Assembly (NCBI GenBank): GCA_905331475.1
Contig: CAJNYU010001856.1
Location: 43,996 to 107,995 of the forward strand
Reading direction: 5' to 3'
DNA from: Rotaria socialis
Taxonomy: Eukaryota; Rotifera; Eurotatoria; Philodinida; Philodinidae
Length of the DNA stretch: 64,000 nt
The stretch's first letter is position 1; every line of letters begins with the position of its first letter. The notes below the pieces were generated by a model that worked only from the letters and a program-made list of their open reading frames with translations, had not been told where the DNA came from and searched no databases. A program made the translations under genes and the position numbers. Positions 38,218 to 50,806 of the stretch are shown in pieces.

Positions 38218-39441
38218 TTATTGTTGAACCATATTGAATGATTGATGCATGGGATTATTATGCTGTTCGAATTGATGGTTTGTTGCTTTTGTTCCTGGCA
38301 TCATACTGTTAACTATTTCTATAACTCGTGATGCCGACTCAGGCGATGTAACTAAAATATCATAAGACATATCAGGAGATTGATTTGATAGCTTATATGG
38401 AAGTTCTTCTTCGATGATAGAAAAACAAATTGGCGGCGCAGGAGGTTCAGTTATTCGCTCCATAATACTTAGAAATCGCGTATAAACTGAAACAGGTAAT
38501 TTTATTTGTTGTCCCGAGTTAAGTTCTATATTGAGTGAATTATATGTTTCGTTTTTTTGCGATAGACACATTTTGTATAATTGTATTATTGCTTGACCAT
38601 CCATTTTTTCACATAAAGGCATGAGTTCATTTAAACGCTGATCGAAAAGAAAATCGAATAAATCCGATTCTGTCCAATGCTTCAAAGGTTTCGCTTTAAA
38701 ATTTGATGAAATTATTCTTTTCGTGTATTCATCAGATAATGTGCCAGATGTTGCTGAACTTTCTGAACGTTTGTCACTTGGTTTTACATGTGGGCCCAGT
38801 TTATCCGTTGCAGATGGAAGCGGTCGTTTTCTCTGTAGACTAATTTCATTCAGCAATTTTTCACATGCTGTAGCAAAATCGAAACGGCCAAAATCGACAT
38901 AAATTCTTGATCCAATCATGAATCCTAGCCAACCATCTGGCTTATAGTCTGTTTGGACAATCAATGGAAGAAGACGTCGTTTACAATTAAATGCATATTC
39001 AGCTTCAGCTTGACAATATGTACTTTGCTTATAAGAATCAGACATACACATAATTACAAATTCAGAATTTTCCACCGCTTCAGCCATAGCATTCATCGCT
39101 AAAGATATATTTATACTTGAGTTGTTTTTGATTAATAAATAATATATGTTTTACCTGGCCCGAACATATTATTAAGATCAATCCATATTTTAAAACCTTG
39201 AGCTAGAAGATATTCATGGATTTTATAGATTATATCTTTGTCGGCATGACAATAGGAAATCATCATATCATATTGAAATATTCGATCAGCAGCATCCTGT
39301 GCAGATTTTTTCGTACTGACCACATGTTCCATTCCATCGTCTCCAATTACGACTTCTGTTGCATTGTCATCTTCTTTGTCTTGTTGTCGTTGTTTTGCAA
39401 TTTTTTCCAGATACTCTGGTTCTAAATATAACACGGGATGC
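38218..39441 (-). CDS. TIR domain plus SAM-like domain protein (3' exons)
   Basis: Two minus-strand exons, 39155-39441 and 38218-39098, are joined by a 56-bp intron and give 388 residues. The first exon begins after an AAATTAG acceptor in phase 2, so an upstream exon is required. Order: charged linker (EKIAKQRQQDKEDD); TIR domain starting YDMMISYCHADKDIIYKIHE, with GFKIWIDLNNMFGP (box 2-like), EFVIMCMSDSYKQSTYCQAEAE and DGWLGFMIGSRIYVDF; a Ser/Lys-rich linker; a SAM-like helical domain from HWTESDLFDFLF to about RFLSIMERI; and a Gln-rich tail. The Glu after the Cys (YCQAE) is where NAD-cleaving TIR domains, such as SARM1, carry their catalytic Glu. This suggests an NADase or innate-immune adaptor role in the cytosol. 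Bacterial-type transfer is not indicated, since introns are present. Confidence 0.85.
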
Positions 39442-42278
39442 CTAATTTGAATTCGAATATAAATGGACACCTAACTGCACGGTATCAATTCGAAAATAAG
39501 TGATAGAAATAGATTTAGTTTACGATGAAGTGGGTGCGGACTGAAGGGACTAAGGGATAACTGGGTGGCGGTGCGAGTGAGATGTGGGTACGAGGGGAGG
39601 AGCGCGGGATACTTCAAATGTGGTTGTGGGTGATGGATACCATGAGAGGCATTGCACGTAAGCCACGACCAGTTACAGCAAAAGGTTGCTCAATCGATCT
39701 CACCGATTTGGCTCATATTTTTAAAGTAGGTAGCCCCAACAAAGTTAGCAAGAAACTGAAAATTTCAGCTCGAACGGATGATCCATTCTGGAAATATATG
39801 CACTTGAAGTAAGACGGGGTCGGATTTTTTTCTACTTCGATAATTTTCAGTAAATTTTCATTTTCTCAAGAACGATAAGAGGTGCAACAAAACGTTTTTC
39901 ACCGTTAATAGTAGTAGTCAATGGGCTATTGTTTCATAGTATTGAAAGTATCTTATGTTTGAAAAAGTTTCTCCGTGCCATCGATCTGGCTCAGAAATTA
40001 GGGCGCCAGTGTATAGGGCCGCCGATTGGCCATATCAATGAGGTGGGTGAATTCAAACATAGTCTCATATGAAAGAACACATTAAACTGCATCGAATGAT
40101 CCTTTCAAAATTTTGTTATTTCGATTGTCAGTAGCGAAAAGTTTTTCAATAAGATCATGATATTTTCAAGAAAAATTCACTTGAATAAAACACTTGTGCT
40201 CGTTTAGTTTTCATATATTATTTTTATATATTCTAATATTCGGACATATTCTGATAGCGCGTGCAATTCTCTACTATTCTATACAAGAACCTTTTGAATA
40301 ACACGTATTGGATGAGAAAAAAAAATAAAGCACAATACAGGCATCATAGTCCTCACATTTCACCAAAACCAACGTTTGTTCTCTTTTTTTAAAACTTTCT
40401 AGTTAGGTAAATACGAAAGCAGCTATGCATTCTGGTAGCGCTTGAAATTCTGCATCTTCTGATGTGTCACTGAAAAATCACCAAGATGCAGACGAGTGTT
40501 TAGTGCGGAGCATAATAGGCACATTCACGTCAGTGAAAATCATCTAAGTCTTGGTATCGAGGCGATTATACCATCATAGCTTACTTTGGTAGAGAAACAA
40601 ATAGCTCATTCAGAATCAGCATGAAAAACTGCATCTAACTTGATACTTTTTGTAGAAAAATATTTTTTACCAAAAATTCGCCTGTAGTACTCCTGAGCAG
40701 TTTGTTTTTCAAAATTGATCTTGGGGTCCCCTTCAGGTGAATTTTCTGGAACGAGACATTTCGCACTAACTTTGCATTACGATTTCCCGACATAAAAACA
40801 TAGATACTCTTCGGAATGACAAAAATTTAAAACAAGCAGACAACTTTCGTTCCGATTTCCCTGTATTTTTTTTAAATGAGATATCCTGACCTACATGTGT
40901 TACGTACTCCCTGTAACTGTTTTTAAAGGTAAAAATCAATTCCGAACATCTGAACGGATTACCGGGCGTCTGGGACACTGGTACGAAATGTCTTTGTCCC
41001 GAATTTTCGGTAAAAAATATTTTTCTTCAAAAAGTATTGTGATTAGCGTAGTTTTTCATGCTGATCGTGAAACTGCTATTCGTTTTTCCATCACACTAAG
41101 TTATTGCGATAAAAATACCCAGATACGAAGGCTTGCCTACAAGGGAAGGCCCCTGGGTGCTTCTCTGGAATTTCAACGAAATCTACGTGGATTTGTGAAG
41201 TAAAGCGTTGGTATCTCAAATACAGAAAAATTAGCGGGCGAGACTAATCCGTTAAAAAAGTTTAGAATAAAAATATTTTATTCGTAGGACCCTGAGGGAA
41301 ACCACAGATTGGATATTTTAAACGAAAAGTCATGTTTTTCTTGAAATCGGCTCTTTCATTCCGCACGTTCATGTTTGCCTACTGTTAGCAGCTTTGATAC
41401 AGGAGAAGAATATACCTTCGTAAAAAATGTATACCCGTGTGTGAATATCTCGTAGTCAAGAGACATTTTCTATCTCTTCAAATATATTTAGGATAGAAAA
41501 AGATAAAGCCAAGAAGTTTTTATGGTGGTTTGTTCTCTATAAAACGATAAAGGGATTCTATCGTAATGATTACTGTTGTAAATTTATACGATTCATCGTA
41601 TTCAGATCAAATCAACACTCTCGCTGATATACTAATAAAGCGTATGGGCACACAACGGTAACATTTACTCATTCTTGAATTATTAAAATATATGCATGCT
41701 TCGATGCATAATATAACACTGTTGCTTGACAGTAGATTTACATTGATTCGATAAAATCTAGGGTAGTAATGACTGGATATTGTACCCTTAGCTTACAATT
41801 GCCGAAATTAAACGATATACTTCTGATATGTTTTCACAGTAATGTTACTTTCATTTTGGAATGGTAACATACGATAGGGCATTGGGTTCTACATCGATTT
41901 GCCTAAGAATAAGTCTATCGAAATTCCAAAAACTATCTGAAAATTGATTTTTCTTCCATATGCAATATCTCGAGAAAGGCGCATCCGTCTTCACTGAAAC
42001 TTTCGGAGCCTTCTAACATCGATGAGGCCTATTGTTACGGAAATTTTCAGCTGGAAATTCCTTCATTCAGTTTTTTTTATAAATTCCTTGCCCGTGGTCG
42101 AAAATTCACTAAAACGGTCATAACTTTGAAAGAAAAGCCTAATGACACGAAATCTTTTAGGCATTTCTAATATCATTTCTACCAGTAAAAAAAAGAAATT
42201 TGATAAGTAAATAAGTAAATAAGGCAGATTTTATCAGTAGACAAGATATGAATTATTAATGAAGTATAGTAACGAATA
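39442..42278. other. spacer or long intron, repeat-like but unresolved
   Basis: A G-rich, purine-skewed tract lies at 39530-39620. Short open frames (39582-39812 +, 40895-41203 +) lack recognisable domains. Composition is less AT-rich than typical spacer here, so old transposon fragments are likely, but no termini could be defined. Confidence 0.3.
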
Positions 42279-42455
42279 CCCAGGTCAAACAATCAGACAG
42301 TAAGATCTTCTATGATCTTGTAAGATCAGATGAAATCATACGAAAAATCATAAAGTCAGATCATCGTATCAATTCATACTGTAAGATTTCTGTAAGATCT
42401 TATAATATCATTCAATCTGATCTTACAAGATCTGCGCCCGGTTTTTGTGACCAGG
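42279..42455. mobile_element. CCCAGGTCA-ended palindromic element
   Basis: The left end is CCCAGGTCAAACAATCAG and the right end GTTTTTGTGACCAGG. ATA flanks both sides (42276-42278 and 42456-42458), a likely 3-bp target duplication. The interior is full of AAGATCT and TTGTAAGATCAGAT words in both orientations. Confidence 0.65.
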
Positions 42456-43714
42456 ATAAGAGAAAAAAATTGAAATGAGAAAAATCAAAAATAAATGATT
42501 GCATTAGCAAAGCACGTTTTACCTTGTCCAGTTGATTTCTCTTTCCTTTCTGTTAGGCAGTGAAGCTGTACTTGGCCTACTACCTTTCTTTGTCTTTCTT
42601 TCTTTCGTTTCTTTGTCTTTCTTTTTTTCCTCACGGATACATCTCTATATATTCCTTTGTTTATGTTTGAAATAAACGGTTTATGTATTTTCCACGTCTA
42701 GTCTAGATAGACTAACACTTTCCTACCAATCGAGACAGCCATTGCTGCCGATGGTTGTTTGCAAATTTTTAAACAAATATCCATCGCACTGATGGTTGAG
42801 TGGGGACTGTGGTTTTTTGTGTCCACTAGATTCATTTCTTCGAATACAATCAAAGGCACAGTCCACCCTAGATCACCTTGTTGTACTTTTTGGAATACTC
42901 AATTTTCACCAATATGATCTGCGCCAATTACTGGCTGAAGCCCATGAGCGTATATTAGCGAATGTCGATTCGACTTTTGGCAATATTAGCGAAAGGCTTG
43001 TGGACATTTGCCAATATTCACGATAGTCAACTCAAACAACTCGCTATAGTAACGACAGGTTTTGAATTATTCAACTATGGATCAAAAGTTGCTGTATATT
43101 CGTAAAGTTAGCAAGAACGTAATATAAACTGCATGGGGCTTTGTGAAGAGTCCATATCATATATCAATAGAATTTCCTCTAATAATTGAAAATGTGGTGG
43201 AGTTTCGCCAGCATTGGCGAGAGTCCTACTAGTAAACTTCTGGCTACTCTACTTTTTAGCTTATTTACTTTTTCTTTGATTTAACTGACTGTTACTCTAT
43301 TTTATTAACGGATGTTACAATCTTATTAAATAACCTTTTAACTTTAACAACTGATCATTTAACTAATTTACTGGTACTTTAATATATAACTGATCATTCA
43401 TTCAATCAACAGATTTTATAATAATTTTTCTTATTCATCATACTATCTATTTTATCGATCATCTAAATCCATGCCTTAAATCTGTATGTATTCAAAGACT
43501 TCTGACGATTATTTAAAACAATTTCACTACAGTACAAATAGAAAATGAAATGATGTTGTTCTTGTTCAACCTGTAGAATCAATATATTGCGCATGATCGT
43601 AAAAGGAGTACGATGCAGGATTATAAGTATTATATCTCATTGTAAAATATGAACTACTTGATTATTTCATATGAGAAATGCTAAGTAAAATGAATGAAAA
43701 TAAAAACTAAGCTA

Positions 43715-43764
<50 letters not shown>

Positions 43765-43842
43765 TCTCTCTTTCTCTCTTTCTCTCTTTCTCTCTTCGAT
43801 TATTTTATTTCACATATTAGTCACGCAAATATAACCAATATT
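42456..43842. other. spacer with pyrimidine microsatellites
   Basis: (CTTT)n-like DNA lies at about 42575-42630 and a long (CT)n tract at about 43715-43796, just past the stop of the minus-strand helical-repeat gene, so probably in its 3' UTR or flank. A 76-codon + frame at 42796-43026 (containing QLLAEAHERILANVD) has coding-like composition but no partner exons and is not called. Confidence 0.35.
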
Positions 43843-45636
43843 TTATTTTTTCTGACCTTGTAATAGTTTCCAAACAAGTCCTTGACATAATCTTTTCAGT
43901 TCTTCAGTACTACTAGATTGCGATATCATTTGAATCTTGTCAATAAATTCAGTATCCGCACGAAGTACATTTGCTGCGTCTGGAAGAAATGATAGTGCCC
44001 ATAGAATTTCGAATAGTGTTGTTAATACGCCTTCAGTACACTTTTTAGTACATGCCACAAGAATTGGAACACCATTTCTTTTGATCCATGATTTCTTCAG
44101 TTGATCATGTTGAACAAGATCTCAATAAAACGAAATGCAATTAAATGATTTGATTAGTCAATGTTCCTTTACTTTTCAGTGTTTCTAGAGTTTGTCGCAT
44201 TTGTTTTCGATCATCAGGTTTTTCTCGAATAAGAGTTTTTAATGATCTATAAACTGCTGTAACTAAAATACCTGGCTTAGGCATTGCTTTTATATCCTCT
44301 TCGGTTGCTGTATGAGCAAGAAGCATATAAGTATTAAATCTTAAAGATTCATGCTGAGTTGATGTTAAACGAAGCAGTATAGACGTTGTTTTCTGTTGTT
44401 TGATATGAGCCAAAATTGTTGGTTCACTTGTTACTTTAAGAAGAAAACTAATGGCTGTATTGATTAATGTTGTCTCTTCGGTAGATAGTAATTCGACCAT
44501 ATTGTTATACAACATTGATGTATCAATTAAAGTTAAAATATGATTGACAAACGGTAGATGATCAATAAAAACTTTTACATTGACTGATTCATGATTGGCT
44601 AATTTTAATAGATGATTTATGGCGTCAAACATTGATTGATTCCATTGAAAGATAAATGGAATCGTTTTATTTAATAATGTCACATATTGAGATACCATCG
44701 CTGTAAGTAAACTGGTGATCATTTGTTCAATGCGGCTACCTAGAGAACGAAAAAAAAAGATTTCTAAATTCGTATTATTGAAACCCAGGTCGGCCTGGGC
44801 TAATAAAACAATAATTTCGTACTATTGTAAGATATAATAAATGATGGACATTGAATAAGAAAAAATCTTTCTTTTGTTGTCATCATATTTTTACTTGTTT
44901 CTTCCATCTCAAACGAATCAATATAATGATTTGAACAAAGACAACGAACAATAGGACCAACAAATTGAAATAATATATCCTTTGGAAAACTCTTTTCTTT
45001 ATTGATTCGTTCTTGATAATCAACATAGATACCAAATAATCGTGTAAAACTTTTTAGTTCACGTTTGTTTTTGTCCGAAAAATACTTTTTGGATTTAACT
45101 AAATCTGCAGTGTGAGTAGCGATCATGCTGATAAGTGATGACGCGAATAGCCACGATGGATTGAAGTCGAACGTTTCAGTATTCTTGAATAAAAATTTTA
45201 AAAATTTTGTAACATTTCGAAAAAAAAGTCCTTGTTTTCCATCTAATTTACAATTTTGAAACCACTGGTCAATAGTACTCATCAATGGTCTTCGTAATAG
45301 ACTGAAAAAATTGTGTCGCGTAACTTCTACTAATGTTGATGGCCGAATAAGAACAAGTGTAACTAGAATATAGTTGAAACTTGTAAGATGTGATTCGCTC
45401 GATGAAAGTTTTATTTCACGCTGGCATTTATCAAGGAAACTTATCAATTCCAATTTCGAAATTGTTTTCGCTTTTCGAACGATTATATTACAATGATACT
45501 TAATCAACATTGTACAAGCCGAAGTTCTCTCTCCCCTGAAAGTATCTCGTCCATACGACGGCATCGATTGTTGTGGTCTATCCGTATTTGAATACATTTG
45601 TTGATATACTTGTAATGTGTCGTAGTAATTTCTCAT
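43843..45636 (-). CDS. armadillo/helical-repeat protein (possible 5' part of the TIR-SAM gene)
   Basis: Three minus-strand exons (45636-44823, 44739-44173, 44120-43843; 1659 nt) encode 552 residues, almost entirely predicted helix. Repeated pairs of amphipathic helices with Leu/Ile spacing fit an ARM/HEAT solenoid, for example FDAINHLLKLANHESVNVK, TLINTAISFLLKVTSEPT and LFEILWALSFLPDAANVL. There is no enzyme motif or signal peptide. The C-terminal phrase NLVQHDQLKKSWI followed by LKRLCQGLVWKLL resembles the segment that precedes TIR domains in rotifer ARM-TIR proteins known to me. The TIR exons lie 4.4 kb downstream on the same strand. However, this frame ends in TAA a few codons later, with AATAAA about 40 bp on, and a direct splice from the nearby CAAG|GTCAG donor to the TIR exon would be out of frame. 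It may be a separate gene or need one more exon. Confidence 0.7.
44784..44799. repeat. 16-bp CCCAGGTCGGCCTGGG palindrome in intron
   Basis: This is a perfect-length back-to-back pair of the termini seen in the CCCAGGTCGA elements. It lies in intron 1 of the helical-repeat gene and looks like an element whose interior has been deleted. Confidence 0.55.
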
Positions 45637-46262
45637 AAATATGTTTTAGTAAATTCAAGTTTATGCTTTGCTATTTAAGCGATAATTTTGCAAGTAGTGC
45701 TTTTCTATTTGTACTAAGTGACTATCGACACTATTATCTATGAGAACGAAAGATAGATTTTAATATTTTTCTTTTGTTGTCTTGAGTGACATTTAGAGAT
45801 AGGTGATTGGCAAAACTAAAGGACAGTGTTGATTTGTTTACAAACGAGAAAAGTCAAATAATCTATAGCACACCTTGGTATATACTAATGACTGAAAATA
45901 TATATTAAAAACAATAATGAGTATCGAATAAATCATCTTATCAAAGAAAATTTGAAAAGTACAATTAATTGATGAACATATTTTGACACCAATCATTCGT
46001 GAGATAGTTGCCCTTGCAAGTTTTTTTTGCATACATTTTACGCTTGACTGATCAATGTGAGTGATGATATTGCTGCATGAATACAACGTAAACCGGACTA
46101 GGAAGAAAAAAAATGAAAGAAAAAGCAAAACGGCAAAAGCACAGCAGGCAATTTGCAATTATCGTCTTTTCTCTCTCTTCGTGAAACGTGTATGATGTGT
46201 CGTAGATTGTGATTTACCATCTTTTTCGCGAAAATAATAACGATTAGTTAATCATTAGCACA
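45637..46262. other. divergent promoter region
   Basis: A 626-bp spacer separates the starts of the minus-strand helical-repeat gene and the plus-strand TRPV gene, so both promoters should be here. A 106-codon minus frame at 45838-46158 is hydrophobic and low-complexity, with no features of a gene. Confidence 0.5.
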
Positions 46263-49200
46263 ATGACTGAACCATTGGAACTTGTGGCTTCTGTATGGAC
46301 TCGTTTGCTCGCTAGGACGGCGTCAACAGAAAAACAACTTACAGGAAAACATGATGAAGATGAATCAGTATTATCAGCAGTAGAACGACAAACTGAAAAT
46401 TCACGTAAAGGTGGAACCATTTGGGAAGCCGTACGCAAAGCAGATGAAGCAGCTTTCAAGCGTATTCTTAACGAAAATCCAAGTAATGCTAATGCACGTG
46501 GTCCGGTTGGCGAATGTCCTATACATATGTTATTTTTGTATGGAACTGAAACTCATCTTAATATGGCTCGATATTTTATTATAAATTTTCCACATACAAT
46601 AACGCAAATCTATAATAAAGAGGTAGATAACAAATGTTTATTATTATTCTATCAAAACAAAAGAAACGGTTATTCTCCTTTTTTCTAGGAATATTACGGT
46701 GAAATGGTTCTTCATATTGCAATTATTAAACGAAACCCAACAATGGTGGAATGGTTGTTAGGCGAGGAACACAATAGAGCCTATCTAGAACAACAATTAA
46801 CGTCAACAGCTAGTGGAAGATTTTTTCAAGAGTATGTTCGCGTAATTAGTTTTTTTTGTTTCGTTTAGTTAATATTTTGATTTTCGTTAGAGGTCGACCG
46901 TGTTATTATGGTGAAACTCCGTTAGCTTTTGCTTGTTGTACCAATCAATGGAATATAGTCGAAATCTTACTTAAATTTGGCGCTTCCATGGACGTGGTTA
47001 GTCAGTTATATTATTATTAGTACCTTTCTCTAAATATATTCGATAGAATAGGTTGATTCCAATGGTAATACTGTATTACATTTACTTGTTATTCGTAATT
47101 TACCTGAAATGTACACTAAATATAAAGAACGTTGGATAGCCGAACAGCAAGCAGATAAAGGTTCAAGTGACGAAGATGATGACGATGAATATTTTCGAAT
47201 AGAGAATCAACGTATTACTCCATTATGGAAACGTTTAAACAAGGAGGGTTACACTCCGTTAACATTAGCTGCAAAATTGGGCCAAGCTGATATGTTTTCA
47301 TTTTTACTTGAAGAACGTAAAATAACTCAATGGAGTTTTGGACCTGTTGCATGTGTACTTTATCCACTTGATCAAGTCGATTTAGAATTTCGAGAAGAAG
47401 ATGTAGAAAAATAATATTATTTATATTGAAATATCTCTAACCGAAAGAATATTTTTTATTTGATTTAGAATATTGAATCACCAGTGAGTGCTCTTGAACT
47501 TATTGTACAAAATGCTCATGTCGAACTTATTATGCATCCGCGTATGATTGATTTAGTGAATAAAAAATGGGAGCGTTTTGCAAGAAGAATCTTTTTTAAT
47601 CGCTTCTTGGTGACATTCTCTTATTTAACCGTTTTTCTCATTACAACTATTCTCGATCAAACACGAAATGAAACGGTAATATATACATTTACTTGTTTAT
47701 GGTAACTTTCTTATGATAAAAAACACTGACAATTAGTTTATGACTGAATGAAGGTCATGCAAGTTTATATAGATTAGGTTTCATCTTTTTATTTTCAGTA
47801 ATATTTTTAAAAACGAAATTGCCTTCGGTAGGCTATTTTATCTTAATATTTTTAAGCCTAATATATATATATATATATATATAGACGCCAACGTGCGCGC
47901 ATTTTTCTTTGCCTGCTAGATTTGAAATATGATAAAAGGATGACAAGACGATGATATTAGTAGAATATTGTCGATTATTTCTCTTGTTCTTTCGTCACGG
48001 TATCAGATTTATAGCCTGAAAAGGAAAGAAAAAATGTGAGTGCGTGGACATATTTATGTCGGAGTTGACTTTAAAATTCAGTTGCCTTTAAAATAAATTG
48101 TAAAGTCAACTAGTTATATTTTAAAGTCAACTAGTTGCCTTTTAAAAGCAACTGAATTTTAAAGTCAACTCTGACATTTACATGTTTACAAACATAAAAA
48201 TGAAATACTCGAATAGATGAATGAGAAAAGTTTGTTTTATTAAACTAAAGAAAATCTTTAAAGAGAATATTTCTATTCGAACAATTAGTACATCTTGAAT
48301 CAGTTCAGTTTCGACAAAAAAAACAATTTTAAGCATCTCGCATTTGAATAGTAGCTTGCAATTCGAGGTTACAACTTGAACGATTTATAGCATTAATCGG
48401 TTGATTTATTTTTTCTAAAAATATCCAATAAATTGGATTTGTTTTGTTCTCCTGTAGATTACAGGTGAAGGTGATGACGCAGAAACAATAAGTGTTGAAC
48501 CAGCCGGAATGCTGTGCCAAACAATTTGCACTATCGGCCGTTTCTTTGTTCTAGCAGGAGCTATATGGAAAGGTCGATCTGAACTTAAAGAGATAGCGAC
48601 TTTAGGTATACGAAAATATTTTCAAACAACGGTAATATTAATTTTCATGTATTTATTCGTAGATAAATGATTTAATTTTGTGTAGGGTTCTGGTCTTCTG
48701 GAAAATTGTTTAGCATGTTCATTCTGTTCAACTATTTTCATAGTCAATATCTTGCGAGCATTAAATATGGAAGCTGAAACAGCAGCATTAGCAATAGCAT
48801 CATTGCTCGGCTGGGGTTATATGCTTTTCTTCGTTATGGCGTTTCGATTGACTGGTCCATTTGTTGTGATGATATATGAAATGCTTTTTAATGATGTTCT
48901 TCGATTTTGTATCATTTACGTTGTATTTCTCATAGGATTTTCACAGACGTTTTTCATTCTATTTGATTACAATGGTAAGAAAAAGAATTTAATATAGTAA
49001 ATACAGATCGTTTTTTGTTTTTATTTAAGGCTTCACAGGCTTTCTTACAAGTGTCAAACAGTGTTTTTTGGGCATGCTTGGAGATTTCGATCTTGACTCA
49101 TATGCTGAAACAAAACATTCGTATATTAGTGTTACCTTTCTTCTTTTCTATATAATTGTCGTTACGATATTGTTACTTAATTTACTTGTTGCTATGATGG

Positions 49201-49526
49201 GTGATACCTATGGAAACATTATTGAAGGTGCAACACAAGTATGGTCAGTATTGAGATTTTAGTAAAAGTTTTCTTATAAAATTTTATTTTAAATTTTTGG
49301 TACATTTTGTTTTCTTCCCTAAATTAATAGGCATTTAGAACGAGCACGTATTGTATTTGCCATCGAAAATGAAATGGAGTCTGCGGAACGAAACTTAGCG
49401 CGAAATAAATACTGGACTAATGTTGACGGTGAACGATATTTGCAAGTCGAAGAAGTTAATGAAAAAGATTTTCTTGCGGCCAACAGTGAAGAAAACGTCG
49501 ATACTAATGATACGAAGGAAGACTAG
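46263..49526 (+). CDS. TRPV-type cation channel subunit
   Basis: Nine exons (46263-46622, 46689-46831, 46891-46996, 47052-47402, 47469-47675, 48458-48631, 48686-48974, 49030-49243, 49331-49526; 2040 nt) encode 679 residues. Ankyrin repeats fill about residues 85-300 (GECPIHMLFLYG, GEMVLHIAIIKR, GETPLAFACC, GNTVLHLLV, GYTPLTLAAKLG). Six membrane helices follow: S1 about 364-384, S2 405-425, S3 449-470, S4 481-502, S5 513-541, S6 577-606. A pore loop carries FLGMLGDFDLD at about 557-567. After S6 comes NLLVAMMGDTY and a TRP-box-like WHLERARIVFAIE, the hallmark of TRPV channels. The filter LGDFD looks closer to invertebrate Nanchung/Inactive/OSM-9 channels than to TRPV5/6. The product should be a plasma-membrane or ciliary Ca2+-permeable sensory channel. 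The 782-bp intron 5 holds a palindromic element and (TA)n. Confidence 0.92.
47861..47884. repeat. (TA)n microsatellite in TRPV intron 5
   Basis: About 12 uninterrupted TA units, upstream of the palindromic element in the same intron. Confidence 0.85.
48056..48176. mobile_element. 121-bp near-perfect palindromic element in TRPV intron 5
   Basis: ATGTCGGAGTTGACTTTAAA at 48056 pairs with TTTAAAGTCAACTCTGACAT ending at 48176. The arms are about 37 bp. Between them TAAAGTCAACTAGTT is repeated directly twice. It would form a stable hairpin in the pre-mRNA. Confidence 0.75.
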
Positions 49527-50034
49527 TAGAAAAATAAATACAAGTTACTATGGTAATCAAATGAAAAAGAAAAACCTGACTCTGTTCTTTTTTAATGAAT
49601 ATATCAATTCAACATCGAATTACTGTACTACATTATAGGCTAGCATTGTAAACACCAACTTTAATTGCTCTTCCAAGCAATAGTTACCCCTACTACTATT
49701 TTCAAGAACTTTCTTGCGAGATAAAAATATTTTTCTAATATTTAATAAATGTATCTTCTATTAAATCACGACTAATATCAAAACTCTTAATTCTGCAAAG
49801 TTTGTGGTACAAGGTATGCTAAATTTACGATACAAAATATGATTTGAAGAGACACGAAGTGTTATTTTATTAGAATCGAAATTAGAATAATTGTCATAGG
49901 AGATTCATTTTCTTTTTTAAAGTAAGATGTTTCTTCATTTATTTTTGCAACTATCAATAATTCGAATACGATAGCCGATGAATGTTTGAGATTAATTATG
50001 TCTGGACGATCGTGTTTTTTTTGTGCACTAAAGA
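49527..50034. other. 3' flank of TRPV gene
   Basis: An AATAAA occurs within about 10 bp of the TRPV stop. Nothing else was recognised up to the transposon at 50035. Confidence 0.5.
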
Positions 50035-50798
50035 CAGTGTGGTCAGATCTTCTGAAAAATAGGGAAAAATTCTGAATTTTGAACATGTTTCTGTTTTTTT
50101 CTCAATTGCGAACATATTGAGATCGCTGCTTTCCCACTGAAACTATGTACGATTATAACCCATTACTATAATAAATCAATGGTTTTTCATGAATTTTCTC
50201 TATTAATCACCTTTTATATTCCTCGTTCGAATTCTGGCGTCGAATTGATTTTCGGTCATATAAGCATTTATAGTCCGATTATCGTAATCCGAGAATATAA
50301 AACCAGATAATGCTTAACTTAAAATAAAAATGAATGGCAATTATTCTTGAGAAGGTTTTATTAGCATATGTTATCTTAAACTTCCTAGAGCGAATTCCAA
50401 AAGATCCGAAATATGAATAACACTACCGAGATGATGGGATTTAACGTTTTTTTTCTCGTTCGACTTCTTGATCTACGCTGAATGTATTTGATTTAGTTTT
50501 GCTCGTTTTTGTGAACGAGTTTTAAATTTAAAACGAAGCTCAACATTAAGTATCTTTTATTGATGTCTTCTTATTAGCTAAACGATATATTCACTATATT
50601 GTCGTTCGTTTTATTGAAATATCTTTGAAAATAAAGTTCCAGTCAATGAGCAGAAACGCAGCAGAACTTTTGATGTCAGTATTTTAGCGGACGATGTACT
50701 AATTTGCCAAAAACTGCCATTTTCTTACTAATTTCTGATTGGCTTCTGATTTTGAAAAAATATTTTCTGATTTTTCAATGTTTCATCGGACCAAAGTG
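50035..50798 (-). mobile_element. hAT-type MITE, copy 2 (inverted)
   Basis: This is the same family as 12497-13313 in the opposite orientation. It starts CAGTGTGGTCAGATCTTCTG and ends ATCGGACCAAAGTG. Flanks ACTAAAGA (50027-50034) and ATTAAAGA (50799-50806) are a 7/8 target duplication. The interior is collinear with copy 1 and includes the segment missing from copy 3. Its outer end is more diverged than the other copies. Confidence 0.87.
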
Positions 50799-50806
50799 AT
50801 TAAAGA

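Noticed and set aside
42796-43026. 76-codon + frame with coding-like residues
   Set aside because: There is no family resemblance and no partner exons. A retroelement fragment is possible but cannot be supported.
43715-43796. long CT tract considered as a regulatory GAGA element
   Set aside because: It is a simple microsatellite next to a 3' end, and nothing links it to a promoter.
45838-46158. hydrophobic 106-codon minus frame between divergent genes
   Set aside because: It is low-complexity, lies in the expected promoter region, and has no conserved motif.
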